NCBI RefSeq assembly: GCF_001547935.1
Contig: NZ_AP014635.1
Span: forward strand, 2,418,001 to 2,482,000
DNA from: Vibrio tritonius
GTDB lineage: Bacteria > Pseudomonadota > Gammaproteobacteria > Enterobacterales > Vibrionaceae
Direction of reading: 5' to 3'
Length of the DNA stretch: 64,000 bases
Shown in pieces: positions 46,231-55,600 of this stretch. Numbering within the stretch: position 1 is the stretch's first letter; each line of letters opens with the position of its first letter. The notes beneath the pieces are model-generated. The model worked only from the letters and a program-made list of their open reading frames with translations. It was not told the DNA's origin and made no database searches. The position numbers were made by a program, and so were the translations under genes.

Positions 46231-47121
46231 TTAGTAGTACATTTCACTGCGCCCTAGTGATATCACAACACGACGGTTTTTCTGCTTTCCTATTGGTGAT
46301 GCGTTATCGGCAACAGGCCGACGTTTACCGTAACCTTCGACTTGAATTCTGTCTTGAGCAAGTCCGAGCGATTCAAAATACTTACGCAAAGATTCCGCAC
46401 GTTTTTCGGATAGATCTTGGCTTACATCTTTAGTTTCACTTGAATCGGTGTATGTCGATACCAGAACGAGATCAATATCTTTGTTGTAGCGGATATATTC
46501 AGCAACTTGAGCTAAGCGTTTTTGCGATGCCTTGTTCAGCTCTATGCTGTCACCCCGGTCGTAGTGCAAAATTGTGAATGAGATATCTTCAAAGCTGTAG
46601 GGTAACAACCTCGATATACAAGCGTTAAAGGCGTTATACGGCGCTTGAAACAACACTGACGACAGTCCTATTTCAATACGTCGATCCGAGCTTTGCCATT
46701 CGTTATAACTGAACGTTGGGTAACTTCCTTTTTCTAACTCGCTTAACATAGTCCATGCTGTTTGCCCGCCGACATAACCATCAAACTGCTTAAAAAACTT
46801 CAATGTCGTTAAACGATTAGCACTTTCCCCTGGACGCCATGCTGGCGGCATGGAGACCAAACTCACATCGCGAGTCTCCCCCATAGGGCGCAACATTTTC
46901 AGTTCAAAATCGAGGTTGATTTTTTTCCCTGCATGAGACGAGAATTCCGCATCGCCAAAATTTGGAATCGTATGAATAAGGCGGCATTCTAGCGGTGTAT
47001 CCGTTGCTAGATTCCATGTTGACTGTTCTGGTTTTGCTACGTAATGCATTTCAAATGCATTGGCAACACTAGGCGCCAAACATATTGCCGCCCCCAGATA
47101 TAACGCAACCTTTTTATTCAT
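46231..47121 (-). CDS. motY: Sodium-type flagellar motor protein MotY
   Basis: MotY (296 aa) forms the periplasmic T-ring with MotX in the Na+-driven polar flagellum of vibrios. A signal peptide (residues 1-22, ending ANA) precedes an N-terminal basal-body-binding domain. The C-terminal OmpA-like peptidoglycan-binding domain (about residues 180-290) shows [32 protein letters not shown] and [13 protein letters not shown]. The gene stands alone. A sigma-54-type promoter lies upstream, as expected for the flagellar cascade. Confidence 0.96.
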   Translation of the reverse strand: MNKKVALYLGAAICLAPSVANAFEMHYVAKPEQSTWNLATDTPLECRLIHTIPNFGDAEFSSHAGKKINLDFELKMLRPMGETRDVSLVSMPPAWRPGESANRLTTLKFFKQFDGYVGGQTAWTMLSELEKGSYPTFSYNEWQSSDRRIEIGLSSVLFQAPYNAFNACISRLLPYSFEDISFTILHYDRGDSIELNKASQKRLAQVAEYIRYNKDIDLVLVSTYTDSSETKDVSQDLSEKRAESLRKYFESLGLAQDRIQVEGYGKRRPVADNASPIGKQKNRRVVISLGRSEMYY

Positions 47122-47194
47122 AAGAATTTTTCTCTATTTAATAGCTTTTATCAAAGGCAAATACTTGCCATACAACATGAGACTAGCTTAACAA

Positions 47195-47211
47195 TGCAAA
47201 AATCCCGCCAA
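47195..47211 (-). promoter_or_regulatory. Sigma-54-type promoter of motY
   Basis: On the minus strand TTGGCGGGATTTTTGCA has GG (47209-47208) and GC (47197-47196) exactly 10 nt apart. The predicted start near 47184 gives a 5' UTR of about 63 nt. A short remnant of the MITE-like repeat terminus (CTTGAGGTGACTTG) lies further upstream near 47295. Confidence 0.6.
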
Positions 47212-47414
47212 TATTCGTATAACTGTAGGTAACTCTACCGCTATCATGAACATGTCTCTCATTATATCGCTATGGATGAATCAAGCGTCACTATCTTGAG
47301 GTGACTTGAGTAGAGGATGAAAGCTAATTAATTCCCTATAAAACCGTCAGTTTGGTTTTTCTTATCTGCAGAATCTGTAATAATGCTGCCCCTGTCACAC
47401 ATACTAGGGTACAC

Positions 47415-48074
47415 ATGAAAGAAGTAGATGAAGCACTCACCCTGAAAAAACGCTTTCGTGGCTATTTTCCAGTGGTTATTGATGTAGAAACAGCCGGATT
47501 CAATGCACAAACTGACGCTTTGTTGGAAATATGCGCAGTCACCCTGCGTATGGACGAACATGGCGATCTCCATCCTGCCTCGACTATTCATTTTCATGTT
47601 GAGCCATTTGAAGGCGCTAATATCGAAAAAGCGGCATTGGAGTTCAACGGTATTTATGACCCATTTAGCCCACTTCGCGGTGCAGTTAGCGAAGAGCACG
47701 CGCTAAAAGAGATCTATAAACAAGTGCGAAAAGAGCAAAAAGCGGCTGATTGTAGTCGCGCTATTATCGTTGCTCACAATGCTACCTTTGATCACAACTT
47801 TGTGATGGCAGCGAGTGAACGCTGCAAAATGAAACGCGTTCCATTTCATCCTTTCGCTACCTTCGATACAGCAACGCTTGCAGGGCTTGCTTATGGTCAA
47901 ACTGTCTTAGCTAAAGCTTGTCGTACTGCAGGGATGGATTTCGATAATCATGAAGCTCACTCAGCCCTTTACGATACCGAGCAAACGGCTCAATTATTCT
48001 GTGGTATCGTCAATAAATGGAAAGCCCTTGGCGGCTGGCCTTTATTAGCTGACGACGAAGAAGACAACGCATAA
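47415..48074 (+). CDS. rnt: Ribonuclease T
   Basis: This DEDD-family 3'-5' exoribonuclease (219 aa) trims tRNA and other stable RNA ends. The exonuclease motifs are visible: [11 protein letters not shown] near residue 21, [12 protein letters not shown] near residue 118, and [17 protein letters not shown] near residue 180. The ATG at 47415 has AGGG 6 nt upstream and matches the E. coli length (215 aa). An in-frame extension to 47352 is unlikely. It is divergent from motY. Confidence 0.95.
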   Translation: MKEVDEALTLKKRFRGYFPVVIDVETAGFNAQTDALLEICAVTLRMDEHGDLHPASTIHFHVEPFEGANIEKAALEFNGIYDPFSPLRGAVSEEHALKEIYKQVRKEQKAADCSRAIIVAHNATFDHNFVMAASERCKMKRVPFHPFATFDTATLAGLAYGQTVLAKACRTAGMDFDNHEAHSALYDTEQTAQLFCGIVNKWKALGGWPLLADDEEDNA

Positions 48075-48165
48075 AAATACTTACAATGTCTTTTGATTCC
48101 ATTTAACGAGAATCACTCCCTCCATTTCGGTGAGAAAATAAAAGACGTAAACGTTCGAGAAATAT

Positions 48166-49491
48166 ATGAATCCTGTAGTTATTTCTGTCTGCATAATGCT
48201 GGTGCTAGCATTAATGCGAGTCAATGTAGTGGTAGCGCTCACCTTTAGTGCTATCGTGGGTGGATTGGTATCGGGCATGAGCCTACCCGATTCGGTTGCC
48301 GCATTTGAAAGCGGCCTTGGTGGTGGTGCGACTATCGCACTGAGCTACGCTATGCTAGGAACATTTGCTGTAGCTATCTCTCGCTCCGGCATCACAGATT
48401 TGCTTGCGCAATTTGTTATCAAAAAGCTGCATGGCAAAGAGAACAACGCCCCCACCACTGGGCTAAAGTATGGCGTTCTAGTGGCTCTACTATTGATGGC
48501 AGTTTCATCACAAAACGTCATTCCGGTGCATATTGCCTTCATCCCGATTTTGATTCCACCTTTGCTAGGTGTATTTGCCAAACTCAAACTTGACCGTCGC
48601 CTTGTGGCTTGTGTCCTGACCTTTGGTTTGATTACACCATACATGGTTTTGCCAATCGGCTTTGGCGGTATCTTTCTCAACAATATTTTGCTGAAAAACT
48701 TACATGATAACGGGCTAACAGATGTGACGGCAGCGCAAGTCCCAACAGCAATGTTATTACCCGGTGCGGGTATGCTTTTCGGTCTGTTAATCGCAGTATT
48801 CTTTACTTACCGTAAACCACGCGAATATCGAGCAACTGAACACACTTCGACAGAACAAAAAGCCATTACCATCAATAAAAAACACATTGCCATTGCAGCC
48901 CTTGGCATCATTGCTGCTCTAGCCGTTCAACTAGTGACAGGATCAATGATCATTGGTGCATTAGCTGGCTTTATGGTGTTTACCTTTGGTGGTGTGATTG
49001 CGTGGAAAGAGACACACGATGTCTTTACCCAAGGTGTCCATATGATGGCAATGATTGGCTTTATCATGATTTCAGCTGCCGGTTTTGCTGCCGTAATGAA
49101 AGCAACTGGTGGTGTAGAATCTTTGGTTCACGCCTTGTCGACTGGCATTGGTGACAACAAACCCCTTGCAGCACTTCTGATGTTAGTTGTTGGCCTACTG
49201 GTTACGATGGGGATTGGTTCTTCTTTCTCAACGATTCCTATTATTGCTACCATCTATGTTCCACTGGCGTTGGCATTTGGCTTCTCACCAATGGCAACAA
49301 TCGCGCTAGTGGGTACGGCGGCGGCGTTAGGCGATGCTGGCTCACCGGCTTCAGACTCCACCTTAGGCCCAACCTCAGGCTTAAACGCAGACGGTCAGCA
49401 CGAACACATTTGGGAAACCGTGGTTCCTACGTTTATTCACTACAACGTACCTTTGATTATCTTTGGTTGGATTGCGGCAATGGTGCTGTAA
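48166..49491 (+). CDS. NhaC/YuiF-type Na+/H+ antiporter family transporter
   Basis: This polytopic transporter (441 aa) has about eleven hydrophobic helices. It carries [21 protein letters not shown] and [21 protein letters not shown], motifs of the ion-transporter/Na+:H+ antiporter superfamily that also includes amino-acid permeases. The substrate is not certain: annotation as an antiporter is by family, and a histidine- or amino-acid-carrying relative is possible. It is a single gene between rnt and purF, with its own terminator. Confidence 0.88.
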   Translation: MNPVVISVCIMLVLALMRVNVVVALTFSAIVGGLVSGMSLPDSVAAFESGLGGGATIALSYAMLGTFAVAISRSGITDLLAQFVIKKLHGKENNAPTTGLKYGVLVALLLMAVSSQNVIPVHIAFIPILIPPLLGVFAKLKLDRRLVACVLTFGLITPYMVLPIGFGGIFLNNILLKNLHDNGLTDVTAAQVPTAMLLPGAGMLFGLLIAVFFTYRKPREYRATEHTSTEQKAITINKKHIAIAALGIIAALAVQLVTGSMIIGALAGFMVFTFGGVIAWKETHDVFTQGVHMMAMIGFIMISAAGFAAVMKATGGVESLVHALSTGIGDNKPLAALLMLVVGLLVTMGIGSSFSTIPIIATIYVPLALAFGFSPMATIALVGTAAALGDAGSPASDSTLGPTSGLNADGQHEHIWETVVPTFIHYNVPLIIFGWIAAMVL

Positions 49492-49526
49492 CCATTCAAA
49501 CTGTGGTAATCATTCAAACTAAAGTC

Positions 49527-49554
49527 AAAAGCAGCGCACTAGCGCTGCTTTTTT
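49527..49554 (+). terminator. Terminator of the transporter gene
   Basis: The stem GCAGCGC/GCGCTGC (49531-49548) is followed by TTTTTT, 36 nt after the transporter stop. Confidence 0.9.
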
Positions 49555-49583
49555 GTATCTTGAATTTTTTTGTATCTTGAATT
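49550..49583. repeat. Short tandem duplication after the terminator
   Basis: The 17-mer TTTTTGTATCTTGAATT occurs twice head to tail (49550-49566 and 49567-49583), duplicating the terminator tail. It looks like a replication-slippage product. Confidence 0.85.
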
Positions 49584-49593
49584 GAGGTCCAAC

Positions 49594-49624
49594 AAAAAGG
49601 GCTTGGAAAATCCAAGCCCTTTTT
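49594..49624. terminator. Bidirectional terminator downstream of purF
   Basis: The stem GGGCTTGG/CCAAGCCC (49599-49619) is flanked by A5 and T5. It lies 22 nt after the purF stop. Confidence 0.9.
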
Positions 49625-49646
49625 CATTGTTCGGTAAACGAAGCTA

Positions 49647-51161
49647 TTAAGCCCCTTCGTTATACAACTCTAGGTTAGCGAGATCTTGCTTTAGCTCTTG
49701 AATCTCTTTGGCGTCATCGTTACGCATTGCATCCAAGTGGTCCAAATAAGCTTGGTCGATATCACCTGTTACGTATTGGCCATTGAACACAGCTGTTTCA
49801 AATTGTTCAATATCAGGATTTCCTAGACCAACGGCTTCAACCAAATCTTCTAACGTTTGGAAAATTAATGCATCAGCGCCGATTTGCTTACAAATCGCAT
49901 CGTTATCACGACCATGCGCAATCAACTCATTCGCACTTGGCATATCAATGCCATACACGTTAGGGAAACGAATCTCAGGAGCCGCAGAAACCATGTATAC
50001 CTTCTTCGCGCCTGAATCTCGAGCCATCTCAATGATCTGCTCAGATGTGGTACCACGAACAATAGAGTCATCTACTAACAATACGTTCTTGTCTTTAAAC
50101 TCAGAGCGGATTGCGTTCAACTTACGGCGAACGGATTTTTTACGTTGTTGTTGGCCCGGCATAATAAACGTACGGCCAACATAACGGTTTTTCACAAAAC
50201 CTTGGCGGTATGGTTTATCAATCGCTTGTGCAATACGTAACGCGATATCATTAGACGTTTCTGGGATAGGAATGACCACATCAATATCTAAATCAGAAAA
50301 TTCATTCTTGATACGCTCACCTAATTTAATGCCCATTTCAACACGAGCACTGTACACAGAAATTTTATCGATAAATGAGTCTGGACGAGCAAAGTAAACA
50401 AACTCGAAAATACATGGGTTCAATTGTGGGTTATCAGCACATTGCTTAGAAAATAGCTGACCATCAAATGTTACATAAATTGCTTCGCCTGGTGCGACAT
50501 CACGAACAAAATCAAAACCAACCGCATCGAGCGCAACAGATTCAGAGGCTGCCATGTATTCAGTACGACCATTAACAACACGCTTGCCAAGACATAAAGG
50601 GCGAATTCCGTGCGGGTCGCGAAATGCGATCATACCGTGACCGATAATCATAGCCACAACCGCGTAAGCACCTTTGATAGTACGGTGAACGTTAGCTACC
50701 GCGCGGAATACATCGTCTTCGTTCACATTGCCGCGAACAGTATCAATTTCATGAGCAAGAACGTTCAAAAGAACTTCTGAATCAGATGTGGTGTTTACGT
50801 GGCGGCGGTCTTTATCAAACACGCGTTGACGAACTTCACTTGCATTGGTGAGGTTACCGTTGTGTGCCAACGTAATACCGAAAGGAGAGTTAACATAGAA
50901 AGGTTGAGCTTCAGAAGCGCTTGAGCTGCCTGCTGTTGGGTAACGAACATGACCAATACCCACTGTACCCTGCAGTCTTTGCATGTGTCTTGCTTCGAAC
51001 ACATCCTTAACTAAACCGTTCGCCTTGCGCAGACGGAAACGATTGCTTTCTATGGTACAAATACCCGCGGCATCTTGGCCACGATGCTGCAATACCGTTA
51101 ATGCGTCATAGATAGACTGGTTTACAGGCGTTGTGCCCACGATTCCAACAATACCACACAT
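49647..51161 (-). CDS. purF: Amidophosphoribosyltransferase
   Basis: PurF (504 aa) makes phosphoribosylamine from PRPP and glutamine, the first step of purine synthesis. The N-terminal Ntn glutaminase begins with the catalytic Cys after Met removal (MCGIVGIVG), with [11 protein letters not shown] near residue 73. The C-terminal PRTase domain holds [18 protein letters not shown] near residue 365. It follows cvpA by 36 nt, so a PurR operator upstream of cvpA would govern both. Confidence 0.97.
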   Translation of the reverse strand: MCGIVGIVGTTPVNQSIYDALTVLQHRGQDAAGICTIESNRFRLRKANGLVKDVFEARHMQRLQGTVGIGHVRYPTAGSSSASEAQPFYVNSPFGITLAHNGNLTNASEVRQRVFDKDRRHVNTTSDSEVLLNVLAHEIDTVRGNVNEDDVFRAVANVHRTIKGAYAVVAMIIGHGMIAFRDPHGIRPLCLGKRVVNGRTEYMAASESVALDAVGFDFVRDVAPGEAIYVTFDGQLFSKQCADNPQLNPCIFEFVYFARPDSFIDKISVYSARVEMGIKLGERIKNEFSDLDIDVVIPIPETSNDIALRIAQAIDKPYRQGFVKNRYVGRTFIMPGQQQRKKSVRRKLNAIRSEFKDKNVLLVDDSIVRGTTSEQIIEMARDSGAKKVYMVSAAPEIRFPNVYGIDMPSANELIAHGRDNDAICKQIGADALIFQTLEDLVEAVGLGNPDIEQFETAVFNGQYVTGDIDQAYLDHLDAMRNDDAKEIQELKQDLANLELYNEGA

Positions 51162-51197
51162 GTGCTAATCCTCGATTTGCGACAATAACTGGCGCGG

Positions 51198-51686
51198 TTA
51201 AGCGCCAGACATAAAACTTGATGATGACATTATGTGCTCAAAGAACGGCTCTATAATCGGTTTAAATTTAGGCACGAGTTCTGAATTTTGCCACCAATCA
51301 GCGGCGGCAAAGTTAGTGAACGTGTCAATAAAGACTAAAGCGGCTGCAACGATTAAAACGCCACGCAACGCACCAAACACCACACCTAAAACTCGGTCTG
51401 TACCAGATAGGCCCGTCTTCTGCACTAATTGTGCTATCACATAGTTAACAATGGCTCCGACAATCAATGTGGCAACAAACAAAATACCAATTGCTGCCCC
51501 ATCGCGGAATGTCTCATTTTGGATGTTGGTTAAGTACACTGCCAAACGGGAGTAATACTGCGAAGCAATAAAAAATGCTCCAAACCAAATCACTAACGAC
51601 AATGCTTCCTTAGCAAAGCCACGAATCAAACTGATCAAAGCAGATAGCCCGATCACACTTAAAATGACGATATCTAACCAATTCAT
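51198..51686 (-). CDS. cvpA: CvpA family inner-membrane protein
   Basis: CvpA (162 aa) has four hydrophobic helices, the first starting MNWLDIVILSVIGLSALISLIRGF. It is needed for colicin V production in E. coli and for envelope tolerance in several species, with no assigned biochemical activity. It is the first gene of cvpA-purF, and a PurR box lies 49-64 nt upstream. Confidence 0.93.
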   Translation of the reverse strand: MNWLDIVILSVIGLSALISLIRGFAKEALSLVIWFGAFFIASQYYSRLAVYLTNIQNETFRDGAAIGILFVATLIVGAIVNYVIAQLVQKTGLSGTDRVLGVVFGALRGVLIVAAALVFIDTFTNFAAADWWQNSELVPKFKPIIEPFFEHIMSSSSFMSGA

Positions 51687-51734
51687 GAGTTTTTACATCT
51701 TAAGTTGGCGCGCATTTTAACAGAAAAACGCACG

Positions 51735-51750
51735 ACGCAAACGTTTTCTT
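51735..51750. promoter_or_regulatory. PurR operator of cvpA-purF
   Basis: ACGCAAACGTTTTCTT matches the PurR consensus (ACGCAAACGTTTTCNT) and the E. coli cvpA operator type. It overlaps the last two bases of the dedD stop codon, so the operator is embedded at the upstream gene's end. Confidence 0.85.
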
Positions 51751-52285
51751 ATGGGTTTAGTGGTTTAAATTTAAGCAATTGACCTTTTGCACCGGTGATT
51801 TTTTCCAATTCACCGAGTTGACGCTCCAATTTGCTCTTTGACACATCAGGGCCGACAATTACTCGTGTAAAACCATTTTCTTGTTTCGTATGAGCTTGAT
51901 AGCCTCTTTTCTGCAAGTCTTTTACTAAAGTTTTAGCGTTATCTGCATTCTTCAAAGCCATCAGTTGAATCAACCAAGCATCATCTTGGTAAGCATTCGT
52001 ATCAGGTGTCTCTTGAACTTCCGTTTTTAACGGCTTATTGGCTGATGCTTTCGTTTGCTCTTCCGTCACCGTTACGGGTGTCTTGGGCAAAGTGGCTTTA
52101 TCTTCAACCGGGTCAAGTACCTCAAACTGTTCAGCTTGGCTGTCTAGCTCTGGCTTAATTGGAATACTGGCAACATCATCTTTGTAATGTGTTTTTTGTC
52201 CATCCAACACATCCGGTAAAATAATTACACCAAACGCAACTAAGACGATGGTACCTACCAAACGGCTTTGAAACTTGCTCGCCAT
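51749..52285 (-). CDS. dedD: SPOR-domain division protein DedD
   Basis: DedD (178 aa) is a bitopic inner-membrane protein recruited to the septum. The membrane helix is at residues 9-26 (VGTIVLVAFGVIILPDVL). A Pro/Thr/Glu-rich linker follows, then a C-terminal SPOR domain (about residues 100-175) that binds denuded peptidoglycan, with AWLIQLMALKNADNAKTLVK and GFTRVIVGPDVSKSK. Its start codon immediately follows the folC stop, indicating one transcript. Confidence 0.92.
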   Translation of the reverse strand: MASKFQSRLVGTIVLVAFGVIILPDVLDGQKTHYKDDVASIPIKPELDSQAEQFEVLDPVEDKATLPKTPVTVTEEQTKASANKPLKTEVQETPDTNAYQDDAWLIQLMALKNADNAKTLVKDLQKRGYQAHTKQENGFTRVIVGPDVSKSKLERQLGELEKITGAKGQLLKFKPLNP

Positions 52286-53563
52286 TTATTCTCCTTTACT
52301 TTGCCAATGCTCCAGCACCTCACCAACGGTGTGGAATGAACCGGCGACGACTATGACATCCTCAGCAGATACTTGTGTCAACGCTGCTTCAAAAGCCTCA
52401 ACTGGTGTATTAAATTGCTGTAGAGATTCTTCTGTATGAAGTTGGATGTTTTCCACCAGCTCCTTTGCGGTAGCGGCTCGAGGCCCGGTAAGAGAAGCTG
52501 GATACCAATGTTCCACAATAGGAGCCAAAATCGACATCGTCGAAGTAATGTCTTTATCGTGTAACATGCCGACCACTAAATGAACTTTTTGGTTTGGATA
52601 ACGGGCTTTAAGTTGATTAACCAAATATTGTGCAGAGTGAGGGTTATGTGCCACATCAAGCAGAATCAAAGGAGCAGTATGGATTTTCTGCATACGACCC
52701 GCTAATTGAGCGTTATTCAAACCATTAACAATATCAACGTCAGTGATCTCAAGCCCTGCGGTGCCTAATGCCATCAATGCTGTTGCCGCATTGGGTAATG
52801 GCAATGTTGGAATGGGTAAATGGTCTAAATCAAAACTGCCATTGTGCCAACGCCAAGTTGTCTCTGAAGTCACCTCATAATCAAACTGAATCCCCACTTG
52901 ATAGAACTCAGCACCAATATCATCTGCATGGGCTGCAACCGTGGCTGGCGGCTTCGGTTGACCACAAATTGCGGGTTTGCCACCTCGGTAGATGCCGGCT
53001 TTTTCATAACCAATCACATTGATGTCATCACCCAGCCAATCAACATGGTCAACAGCAAGACTGGTAATGACTGACACATCATGGTCAACAACGTTGGTCG
53101 CATCCAGGCGACCACCTAACCCTACTTCCAGTAGCAGGATTTCGACTTTTTCGGTCTGAAAAATTCTTAATGCTGCTAACGTGCCAAACTCAAACAAGCT
53201 TAACGACACATCACCGCGTTGTTCTTCGATATACGCGAATGCATCAGTGTGTTTTTCATCGGATAGTTCTTGACCATTGATACGAACGCGCTCGTTGTAA
53301 CGAATCAAGTGAGGGGAGCTGTAAACACCAACCTTGTATCCCGCAGCCAAAAGAATAGCTTCCATGAGCGCACAAGTGGAGCCTTTGCCGTTAGTGCCAG
53401 CAACTGTGATGATAGTGGGTGCCGGTTTGGTCAATCTTGCCTTTTCAGCGACTTTTGACACGCGCTCAAGACCAAGATCGATAGCAGAAGAGTGAATATG
53501 AGTTAAATAATCAAGCCACACCGCTAGTGGGGATGTGGCTTGAGGAATAAGGATATGTTTCAT
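52286..53563 (-). CDS. folC: Dihydrofolate/folylpolyglutamate synthase
   Basis: FolC (425 aa) adds glycine-linked glutamate to dihydropteroate and folates. The P-loop VAGTNGKGSTCALMEA lies near residue 56. LLEVGLGGRLDATNVV and SLAVDHVDWLG follow, then the C-terminal Mur-ligase-type domain with LILLDVAHNPHSAQ and VVVAGSFHTVGEV. It lies between accD and dedD, the conserved accD-folC-dedD-cvpA-purF cluster. Confidence 0.96.
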   Translation of the reverse strand: MKHILIPQATSPLAVWLDYLTHIHSSAIDLGLERVSKVAEKARLTKPAPTIITVAGTNGKGSTCALMEAILLAAGYKVGVYSSPHLIRYNERVRINGQELSDEKHTDAFAYIEEQRGDVSLSLFEFGTLAALRIFQTEKVEILLLEVGLGGRLDATNVVDHDVSVITSLAVDHVDWLGDDINVIGYEKAGIYRGGKPAICGQPKPPATVAAHADDIGAEFYQVGIQFDYEVTSETTWRWHNGSFDLDHLPIPTLPLPNAATALMALGTAGLEITDVDIVNGLNNAQLAGRMQKIHTAPLILLDVAHNPHSAQYLVNQLKARYPNQKVHLVVGMLHDKDITSTMSILAPIVEHWYPASLTGPRAATAKELVENIQLHTEESLQQFNTPVEAFEAALTQVSAEDVIVVAGSFHTVGEVLEHWQSKGE

Positions 53564-53606
53564 CTAACGTGTAACCATATTTCCGTTGGTTTAGTTAGTG
53601 CCTACT

Positions 53607-54530
53607 TTACCCTTTTTTATCCGCTTCTGGTACAGAATATGATTCTTCTTGTTCTGCATCTTCTTCAGTGACTAGCGGAGTTTCGTGGTGAGTCATTTTA
53701 GCCAATAGACCAGCAACACGTGTGCGCATTTCGCGGCGATCAACGATCATGTCGATTGCTCCGTGCTCTAGTAAGAACTCACTGCGTTGGAAACCTTCTG
53801 GTAAATCTTCACGCACAGTTTGTTCGATAACGCGACGACCAGCAAAACCAATTAGTGCTTTCGGTTCACCAATATTGATATCACCTAGCATCGCCAGACT
53901 TGCAGATACACCACCCATCGTTGGGTCAGTCAGCACAGAAATAAAAGGCAGGCCTTTTGCTGATAAGCGCTCTAAAGCAGCACTGGTTTTCGCCATTTGC
54001 ATTAGAGACATGAGGGCCTCTTGCATACGTGCACCACCACTTGCTGAAAAACACACCAAACCACAGTTGTGTTTGATAGCTTCTTCAACAGCTTGTACAA
54101 AACGAGCACCGACAACAGAGCCCATAGAACCGCCCATGAAAGAGAACTCAAATGCACACGCCACAACAGGTACAGACATTACTTCGCCTTTCATTGCGAT
54201 CAATGCGTCTTTTTCACCACTGTTTTTTTGCGCTGCAGCAATACGTTCTTTGTAGCGTTTAGAGTCTTTAAACTTCAATTTATCTTGAGGTTCAAGTTCT
54301 GCTGCAATTTCGTAACGACTGCTATCATCTAAGAATGTTTCTAGACGACGACGCGCCTTCATTCGCATATGATGATTACACTTAGGACAGACTTCCAAGT
54401 TGCGCTCTAGCTCTGCGTAATACAGAACCTGCTCACATGAAGTACATTTCGTCCACACCCCCTCAGGAATGTTTGCTTTGCGAGAACTAACAATATGGGT
54501 TTTGTCTAAAATCTTTTCGAGCCAACTCAT
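53607..54530 (-). CDS. accD: Acetyl-CoA carboxylase carboxyltransferase subunit beta
   Basis: AccD (307 aa) forms with AccA the carboxyltransferase that makes malonyl-CoA. The N-terminal zinc finger is intact ([13 protein letters not shown] then CPKCNHHM, about residues 29-52). The crotonase-like core shows [15 protein letters not shown] and [19 protein letters not shown]. The C-terminus is an acidic tail of about 20 residues ([19 protein letters not shown]). Confidence 0.97.
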   Translation of the reverse strand: MSWLEKILDKTHIVSSRKANIPEGVWTKCTSCEQVLYYAELERNLEVCPKCNHHMRMKARRRLETFLDDSSRYEIAAELEPQDKLKFKDSKRYKERIAAAQKNSGEKDALIAMKGEVMSVPVVACAFEFSFMGGSMGSVVGARFVQAVEEAIKHNCGLVCFSASGGARMQEALMSLMQMAKTSAALERLSAKGLPFISVLTDPTMGGVSASLAMLGDINIGEPKALIGFAGRRVIEQTVREDLPEGFQRSEFLLEHGAIDMIVDRREMRTRVAGLLAKMTHHETPLVTEEDAEQEESYSVPEADKKG

Positions 54531-54704
54531 GGAAGACCTTTTACTCTAACTCTCCCGCACCATCGCGAAAGATACAAATCGAATATTAATGCGTGAGGAT
54601 TAAACCACATAAGTTACTATCTTTGCACAAAAAACTGGTTGTACCTATTTTTTCGTACCGTTTCACGCATATCTCTTTGGAGTTTTTGATGCAATTTTAT
54701 CCAA

Positions 54705-55499
54705 CTAGTTCAGGTTGTCCGGTAAAAATAACGGACCAACTGGAACTTTAGGTAAATCAAACTCCTGTGGATAATCCACTTCCACTAAATACAGACCTTC
54801 CGCTTTAGCAGTTGGTCCTGCCAAATTACGGTCTTTTGCCTGCAATAACCATTGAATCCATTCTGTTGGTTGTTCACCGCGACCAACCACGATCAAACTA
54901 CCAACGATATTACGCACCATATGGTGTACGAAAGCATTTGCTTTAATATCAACCACAATAAAATGCCCATGTCGAGAGACATTTAAATGCATAACGTTAC
55001 GCCAAGGGCTTCGTGACTGACAGTGCGCAGCACGAAATGACGTGAAATCATTTTCGCCTAATAAATATTGACCAGCGAGATGCATTTTTTCTGCATCTAA
55101 ATCGCCGTGGTAATGGCTAATGCCTTTGTCCAAAATAGCCGGACGGTAAGCATGATTGTAAATAATATAGCGGTAGCGACGCGCTGTTGCACTAAAACGA
55201 GCATGAAATTCTTCCGGAACTTCTTTCGCCCAACGCACAGCAATGTCTTTGGGCATGTTCGCATTTGCGCCCATAGTCCATGCCACCATTTTACGAGTTG
55301 CAGTTGTATCAAAATGCACAACCTGCCCCGTACCGTGAACCCCCGCATCAGTGCGGCCAGCACACTGAACTTCTATCGGGTGATTTGCAACAACACTTAG
55401 CGCCTTTTCTAACGATTCTTGGACACTTTTCACTTCCCGTTGTCGTTGCCAACCAAAGTAATGAGCGCCATTATACTCAATACCTAAAGCGATTCTCAT
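54705..55499 (-). CDS. truA: tRNA pseudouridine(38-40) synthase TruA
   Basis: TruA (264 aa) modifies U38-U40 in tRNA anticodon stems. The catalytic Asp is in [15 protein letters not shown] near residue 52, and the N-terminus [20 protein letters not shown] is diagnostic. It lies between fimV and accD on the same strand, as in other Vibrionaceae and Pseudomonas. The 174-nt gap to accD shows no strong terminator. Confidence 0.97.
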   Translation of the reverse strand: MRIALGIEYNGAHYFGWQRQREVKSVQESLEKALSVVANHPIEVQCAGRTDAGVHGTGQVVHFDTTATRKMVAWTMGANANMPKDIAVRWAKEVPEEFHARFSATARRYRYIIYNHAYRPAILDKGISHYHGDLDAEKMHLAGQYLLGENDFTSFRAAHCQSRSPWRNVMHLNVSRHGHFIVVDIKANAFVHHMVRNIVGSLIVVGRGEQPTEWIQWLLQAKDRNLAGPTAKAEGLYLVEVDYPQEFDLPKVPVGPLFLPDNLN

Positions 55500-55568
55500 G
55501 ATGTTCTCTCGTTAAAAATGGGGCGAGAAGTATAATATCAATTAGCCACAATTTCTAATTACTCAACG

Positions 55569-55593
55569 AAAAAGGCAGGAATTCCTGCCTTTT
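55569..55593 (-). terminator. Terminator of fimV
   Basis: The perfect 16-bp palindrome GGCAGGAATTCCTGCC (55574-55589) is followed on the minus strand by TTTTTCG. It lies 8 nt after the fimV stop. Confidence 0.85.
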
Positions 55594-55600
55594 CTTTACT

